A DNA stretch of 64,000 nucleotides from Curtobacterium sp. MCPF17_002 (GTDB lineage: Bacteria > Actinomycetota > Actinomycetes > Actinomycetales > Microbacteriaceae), in contig NZ_CP126251.1 of assembly GCF_003234115.2 (NCBI RefSeq), positions 2,108,001 through 2,172,000 of the forward strand, given 5' to 3'. Below the pieces are notes generated by a model, which searched no databases, was not told the origin of the DNA, and saw only the letters and a list, made by a program, of their open reading frames with translations. Both the position numbers and the translations under genes were made by a program. This document shows, piece after piece, positions 56,072-64,000 of this stretch; the stretch's first letter is position 1; every line of letters starts with the position of its first letter.

Positions 56072-56986
56072 TCAGGGCGCAGTGAACAAGTCTACGACCT
56101 CGCGTGCCGCCGTGCCGACATCTGAGTTCACGATGCGCACGTCGAACTCGTCCTGGGCGGCGAGTTCGACCTTCGCGGTGTCGAGTCGGCGGGCCTGTTC
56201 CTCGGCGGACTCGGTGCCGCGGCCGATCAGCCGGCGGACGAGTTCCTCCCACGAGGGCGGCAGCAGGAACACCAGGACGGCCTCGGGCATCGCGTCGCGG
56301 ACCTGCCGAGCACCCTGCAGGTCGATCTCGAGCATCACCTTGTCGCCGGCGTCGAGCGCGCGGTCGATCGGGGGGCGCGGGGTGCCGTACCGGTACGAGT
56401 TGTGCACGGTCGCCCACTCGAGGAGCTCGCGGTCACGGATCATCCGGTCGAACTCGGCGTCGTCGACGAAGTAGTAGTGCACGCCGTCGACCTCGCCGGG
56501 GCGGGGCTTCCGGGTCGTCGCCGAGACGCTGAGGTTGACGTCCGGGTACTGCTCGCGGATGTGGGCGCTCACGGTGCCCTTGCCGACGGCCGTGGGTCCG
56601 GCGAGGACGACGAGCTTCGAGGTGCCGCGCTTGCGGCCCCTGGCGGCGAGCCAGTCGGCGAGCTCCGAGCGCTGTCGGGTGCCGAGGCCGCCGAGGCGCT
56701 TGGACGGTGCGATGCGCAGGTCTCCCATGATGCTCTCGGCGCGGGCCGGGCCGATGCCGGGCAGGCTCGTGAGCAGGTCCCGCACGCGCAGCGACTTCTC
56801 GGCGGGGGCGTCGTCGTCCGACCACGCGGTGCGGGCGACCTCGAGCGCGGACCGCTCCCCCGACGCGACGGCGGCCTTGACCGCTGCGCGGGCACGACGT
56901 GCTGCCACGGCGGCCTGTGCCGCGGCGACCCGGTCGACCTCGGGCGGGTTGCGGTGTGCGGGCAGGGCGTCGCGGTCGTCGCTCAC
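56072..56986 (-). CDS. gmk: Actinobacterial IHF domain fused to guanylate kinase
   Basis: The 304-residue protein has two parts. Residues about 20-118 match mycobacterial integration host factor (mIHF), with [20 protein letters not shown] and the DNA-binding [20 protein letters not shown]. Residues about 123-304 are a complete guanylate kinase with P-loop GPTAVGKGT (130-138) and [19 protein letters not shown]. In Mycobacterium these are separate adjacent genes (mihF, gmk). Here one frame covers both with no stop and no internal start with a good ribosome site. The GTG start overlaps the pyrF stop (GTGA). Confidence 0.94.
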   Translation of the reverse strand: MSDDRDALPAHRNPPEVDRVAAAQAAVAARRARAAVKAAVASGERSALEVARTAWSDDDAPAEKSLRVRDLLTSLPGIGPARAESIMGDLRIAPSKRLGGLGTRQRSELADWLAARGRKRGTSKLVVLAGPTAVGKGTVSAHIREQYPDVNLSVSATTRKPRPGEVDGVHYYFVDDAEFDRMIRDRELLEWATVHNSYRYGTPRPPIDRALDAGDKVMLEIDLQGARQVRDAMPEAVLVFLLPPSWEELVRRLIGRGTESAEEQARRLDTAKVELAAQDEFDVRIVNSDVGTAAREVVDLFTAP

Positions 56987-57869
56987 GCGGCGGCCCCCAG
57001 CGCGGCCCGGATCCGCTCGGCACGGTCGGCGACGAGCGCCGCGACACCGTCGGGTCCGTCGGCGAGGAGGCCCCGCGACTCGCTCACGAGCACCTGCTCG
57101 GCGCGGGCGCCGTACAGCGCACGGAGGTCCTCGATGCGGGCACCCTGGGCACCGAAGCCCGGGGCGAGGACCGGCGCCGAGCCGATCGTGTCCGCGTCGA
57201 TGCCGAAGTCGGCGAGGTCGAGGGTCGCGCCGAGCACGAGCCCGACGTCCCCGAGGGACTGGTCCCGGTTGTCGTCTGCCACGTCCAAGACGATACCGGC
57301 AGCCACGGACCGTCCGGCCCACGGGCCCTCGGCGAGGACCGCGGTCTGCAGCACGCGGGCCTCCGGGTTGCTCGTCGCTGCCAGCACGAAGACACCGGCA
57401 CCATTCCGGCGCGCGAGCGCGACCGTCCCGGCGAGCGACCCGTACCCGAGGTACGGCGAGACCGTCATCGCGTCGGCCGCGAACGGCCCGTCACGGTCCA
57501 GCCACGCGAGCGCGTAGTCGTCCCCCGTCGTCCCGATGTCGCCCCGCTTGACGTCGGCGACGACCAGGAGGCCCGCATCACGTGCCCGACGGATGGTCGC
57601 GTCGAGTGCACGGTAGCCCGCGACCCCCGCGGCCTCGAAGAAGGCGACCTGCGGCTTCACGATCGCGGCGCGGCCCGCGGCCGCGTCCACCAGAGTCGCT
57701 CCGAAGGCCGTCAGGCCGGCCTCGTCGCGGCCGAGCCCCCACGCCGCCAGGGTGGCGGCGTGGGGGTCGATGCCGACGCAGAGGGCGGAACGCGACCCGA
57801 TGGCGGATGCGAGCCGGACGCCGAAGGAGGCCGTGCCTCCAGTCCGGACCGTCTGCACGTCAGCGGCCG

Positions 57870-57873
<4 letters not shown>
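56983..57873 (-). CDS. pyrF: Orotidine 5'-phosphate decarboxylase, type 2
   Basis: PyrF makes UMP, the last step of de novo pyrimidine synthesis. The 296-residue protein is the longer type 2 form with the catalytic ADVKRGDIG (Lys109, Asp112) and [11 protein letters not shown] near residue 32. Residues 8-15 (TVRTGGTA) ahead of the conserved fold are coded by a family A word (57831-57847). The GTG start overlaps the carB stop. Confidence 0.95.
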
Positions 57874-61147
<3,274 letters not shown>

Positions 61148-61148
<1 letters not shown>

Positions 61149-62347
61149 CAGTTCGCTTCCTTGGTGATGTCGGCTGCCGGGGTGGTGGCGTCGGCGGTGG
61201 CCGCGTCGAGCGGCGTCCCGTCACGTCGCGCGCGCACAAGGTCCGCGAACCGGTCGAAGAGGTACATGCTGTCGTGCGGACCCGCAGCGGCCTCGGGGTG
61301 GTACTGCACGCTGAAGGCGGGCACGTCGAGGGCGCGGAGGCCCTCCACCACGTTGTCGTTGAGCGAGTAGTGCGAGACCTCGACGCGACCGAAGCCGGCC
61401 GGGGACTCGAGGACCTCGCCGAGCGGCGCGTCGACCGCGAAGCCGTGGTTCTGGCTCGTGATCTCGACCTTGCCCGTGGTGGTGTCGAGCACCGGCTGGT
61501 TGATGCCGCGGTGGCCGAACGGCAGCTTGTAGGTGCCGAAGCCGAGCGCGCGACCGAGCAGCTGGTTGCCGAAGCAGATCCCGAAGAACGGCCGGCCGGT
61601 GCGCAGGCTGTCCTGCAGCAGTTCGACCTGCGCGTCCGACGCGGCGGGGTCGCCGGGGCCGTTCGAGTAGAACAGGGCGTCCGGTGCGAGGGCTTCCAGC
61701 TCCGGGGCGGAGATGTCCTGCGGCACCACGTGCACCTCGAAGCCGCGGGCGGCGAGGTACCGGGTGGTCGAGGCCTTCACGCCGAGGTCGAGCACGGCCA
61801 GGGTGCCGATCTGCTCGCCGACGGCGGGGACGACGTAGGTCTCCGGGGTGGACACGACCGCCGAGAAGCTCGCGCCGGCCATCGTCGCCTGCGACACGAC
61901 CGCGTCCAGCTGCGACTCGGCGGGGAGCGCGGCGTCCGCGCCGCTGAACACGCCGCCCTTCATCGCACCGGCGTCGCGGATCCGGCGGGTGAGCGCACGG
62001 GTGTCGATGCCGGAGATGCCGACGATGCCGTCGCGGACGAGGTGCTCGTCGAGCGAGGCGTTCGCGCGGTGGTTCGACACCACGCGGCTGGGGTCGCGCA
62101 CGACGTACCCGGCGACCCAGATGCGACGGGACTCGGGGTCCTCGTCGTTCACACCCGTGTTGCCGATGTGCGGCGCGGTCTGCACCACGATCTGTCCGGC
62201 GTAGGACGGGTCGGTCAGTGTCTCCTGGTACCCGGTCATGCCGGTCGCGAAGACCACCTCGCCGAGCGTGCGCCCGCGGGCGCCGTAGGCCCAGCCGTCG
62301 TACCGGGTGCCGTCCTCGAGGACCAGTACGGCCCGTTCGCGTGTCAT
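61148..62347 (-). CDS. carA: Carbamoyl phosphate synthase small chain
   Basis: CarA supplies ammonia from glutamine. The 399-residue protein has the N-terminal CPSase domain ([19 protein letters not shown]) and a class I glutaminase domain with Cys258 (FFGICFGNQ), His350 and Glu352 (QYHPE). The ATG shares one base with the stop of the upstream membrane-protein gene. Confidence 0.97.
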
Positions 62348-62889
62348 CAGTTCGTCCCTTCGCCCGCGGTGTGCGGGTGTTCGTGCTTCGTCGACAGTCC
62401 CTGCAGGGCGACGAGCGCTGCTGCGTCGCCCTCCGGGAACCGGAAGTAGGTGTCGAGTTCCGTCGCTCCTGCGGCGCCGGTCGCCGTCCATCGCAGTCGG
62501 ACCAGTCCCCCGGGCTCGACCACACGGTCGATGGCCCACGTGGCGCGGTCGGCGCCGCGGACGTCGTCGGCGGCGATCCACCGGTCGGCGGTCCCCGCGT
62601 GGTGCAGGACCACGCCGGTCTCGTGGACGGTCACGCCGCCGCGGCCCCGGAACCCGAGACCGCCCGCCGTGATCCGCTCGAGCGGCTGGTCAGCGCGGGT
62701 CGTCGCGACGGTGAACCCGTCCCAGGAACCGGCCGACGGTGACAGGTCGGTCGGCACACTGACTGGAGGCACGGCTTCCGCCTGCTTGCCGGCCCGCGTC
62801 CGCCAGGTGCGCACCATGGCGACGAACAGGGCGACGACGAGGGCGAGGATGATCCCGCCCTCGAGCCAGCGCAGCCCGTCACCGCTCAT
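62347..62889 (-). CDS. Conserved membrane-anchored protein of the pyr operon
   Basis: The 180-residue protein starts with a hydrophobic helix ([17 protein letters not shown], residues 13-29) and has a globular part (about 55-165) of beta-rich appearance that may resemble a PH-like domain. Proteins of similar size occur between pyrC and carA in other actinobacteria, where the function is also unknown. Residues EAVPPVSV just after the helix are coded by a family A word (62761-62775). It overlaps pyrC by 4 bp and carA by 1 bp. Confidence 0.82.
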   Translation of the reverse strand: MSGDGLRWLEGGIILALVVALFVAMVRTWRTRAGKQAEAVPPVSVPTDLSPSAGSWDGFTVATTRADQPLERITAGGLGFRGRGGVTVHETGVVLHHAGTADRWIAADDVRGADRATWAIDRVVEPGGLVRLRWTATGAAGATELDTYFRFPEGDAAALVALQGLSTKHEHPHTAGEGTN

Positions 62890-64000
62890 GCCGTGGCCCC
62901 GATCCGGGTCGCACGGGCGTGCGCCGCCACGGCGTCGGCATCGACGAGCCGTCCGTCGAGGAGCGTCGGGTACCCGTGGTGGAACGTCGCGACGACGCGT
63001 CCGGGGAGCCGCATGCCGAGGTACGGCGAGTTCTGCGACTGCCCGGCGAGGTCGGTGACCGCGTACTCACGGCTCGCTGACGGGTCGTACAGGGTGATCT
63101 CGGCCGGTGCGCCCTCGGCGATCCGCTGGCCGTGGCCCTCGACCTGCCCGATCGTCGCCGGCGCCTCGGAGAGCACCCGGGCGACGTCGGCCCAGTCGAG
63201 CTGCCCGCTCTCGACCACGGCGGCCTGCACGACGCTGAGCGCCGACTCGAGGCCGACCATGCCGTTCGCGGCCGCGGGCCACTCGCAGCACTTCGCCTCG
63301 GCGGTGTGCGGGGCGTGGTCGGTCGCGACGATGTCGATCGTCCCGTCGGCCAGCGCACCGCGGAGCGCGTCGACGTCCTCGCGGGAGCGGAGCGGCGGGT
63401 TCACCTTGTACCGGGCGTCGTACCCCGCGGCGCCCTCGTGACCGGCGATGAGGTCCTCGGTGAGGATCAGGTGGTGCGGCGTGACCTCGGCCGTGACGTC
63501 GATGCCGCGGGACTTCGCCCAGCGGATCACCTCGACGCTGCCGGCGGTCGAGACGTGGCAGACGTGCAGCCGGGCCCCGACGTGGTCGGCGAGCAGGACG
63601 TCGCGGGCGATGATCGCCTCTTCGGCGACGGCCGGCCAGCCCGCGAGTCCGAGTTCCGACGACAGCCGGCCCTCGTTCATCTGCGCGCCGATCGTCAGCC
63701 GGGGCTCCTGCGCGTGCTGCGCGAGCACCCCGCCGAAGCCCTTGATGTACTCGAGCGCCCGGCGCATGAGGAGCGGGTCCGACACGCACGAGCCGTCGTC
63801 CGAGAACACCCGGACCTTCGCGCGCGAGGTCGCCATCGCACCGATCTCGGACAGGTGCGTGCCCTGCAGCCCCTGCGAGACCGCGCCGATCGGGCGCACC
63901 GTGACGTAGCCGGCGTCGTCGCCGAGCGCCTGCACCTGCTCGACGACGCCCGCGGTGTCCGCGACCGGGCTGGAGTTCGCCATCGCGTTCACGGCGGTGA
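62886..64000 (-). CDS. pyrC: Dihydroorotase, 5' end cut by the window edge
   Basis: PyrC cyclises carbamoyl aspartate. The visible 371 codons include the DDGSCVSDP and HHLILTEDLIAG regions, the second metal site (VCHVSTAGSVEVI) and the catalytic DIVATDHAPHT. The N-terminal metal motif (DxHxH) and the first 60-90 residues lie beyond position 64000; the frame is open to the edge. It is upstream of carA-carB-pyrF and is the first pyr gene seen here. Confidence 0.95.
   Translation of the reverse strand, partial: TAVNAMANSSPVADTAGVVEQVQALGDDAGYVTVRPIGAVSQGLQGTHLSEIGAMATSRAKVRVFSDDGSCVSDPLLMRRALEYIKGFGGVLAQHAQEPRLTIGAQMNEGRLSSELGLAGWPAVAEEAIIARDVLLADHVGARLHVCHVSTAGSVEVIRWAKSRGIDVTAEVTPHHLILTEDLIAGHEGAAGYDARYKVNPPLRSREDVDALRGALADGTIDIVATDHAPHTAEAKCCEWPAAANGMVGLESALSVVQAAVVESGQLDWADVARVLSEAPATIGQVEGHGQRIAEGAPAEITLYDPSASREYAVTDLAGQSQNSPYLGMRLPGRVVATFHHGYPTLLDGRLVDADAVAAHARATRIGATA

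Overview
The window is a continuous stretch of a very GC-rich chromosome. Gene order and protein families point to an actinobacterium of the Microbacteriaceae, with Curtobacterium or a close relative the best guess. Much of the order matches the conserved actinobacterial core also found in Mycobacterium: pyrC-carA-carB-pyrF-mihF-gmk-rpoZ-metK-priA-fmt-rsmB-rpe, trpE-trpC-trpB-trpA-lgt-gltB-gltD-pyk, polA-rpsA-coaE, uvrB-uvrA-uvrC-rapZ-whiA. Almost all genes read leftwards (minus strand). Many are joined by 1-4 bp stop/start overlaps (ATGA, GTGA, TGATG), so translation is probably coupled. All genes look intact. Only pyrC is cut, by the right edge.

Reading right to left: pyrimidine synthesis (62886-64000 to 56983), then a guanylate kinase fused to an actinobacterial integration host factor domain, rpoZ, metK, priA and fmt-rsmB. 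Next comes rpe followed by a mixed hisE-hisG-hisF-hisI-trpE-trpC-trpB-trpA run with two small membrane proteins, then lgt, gltB-gltD and pyk. A more variable segment follows (24-31 kb): a ferritin-like/VIT1 transporter, a DUF308 protein, an acetaldehyde-type dehydrogenase with DUF779 and a GAF regulator, one tRNA-Leu(CAA), an ANTAR response regulator and three small enzymes. Then come polA, a DUF885 protein, rpsA, coaE and an accessory trio (alpha/beta hydrolase, AMP-forming ligase, acyltransferase). The left end holds an MFS transporter and the nucleotide-excision-repair run uvrB-SDR-uvrA-uvrC followed by rapZ and whiA.

The gene content is mostly ordinary housekeeping. The unusual signal is repetitive DNA. 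There are at least three families of short palindromic repeats: a 12-15 bp word GGMCKGGAGGCRCGG, a GGTGCGAGGTT hairpin, and a 56-bp GCGCATGTT palindrome. The first two are combined in a 204-bp unit repeated about 2.7 times at 12189-12738. The first word also lies inside several coding sequences, mostly in poorly conserved tails and linkers. In addition, small tandem duplications sit at gene ends or junctions (rapZ, uvrC, the uvrB-adjacent SDR gene, trpA, trpC/trpB, gltB/gltD, 3' of tRNA-Leu). No transposase, CRISPR array, prophage or defence system was seen.
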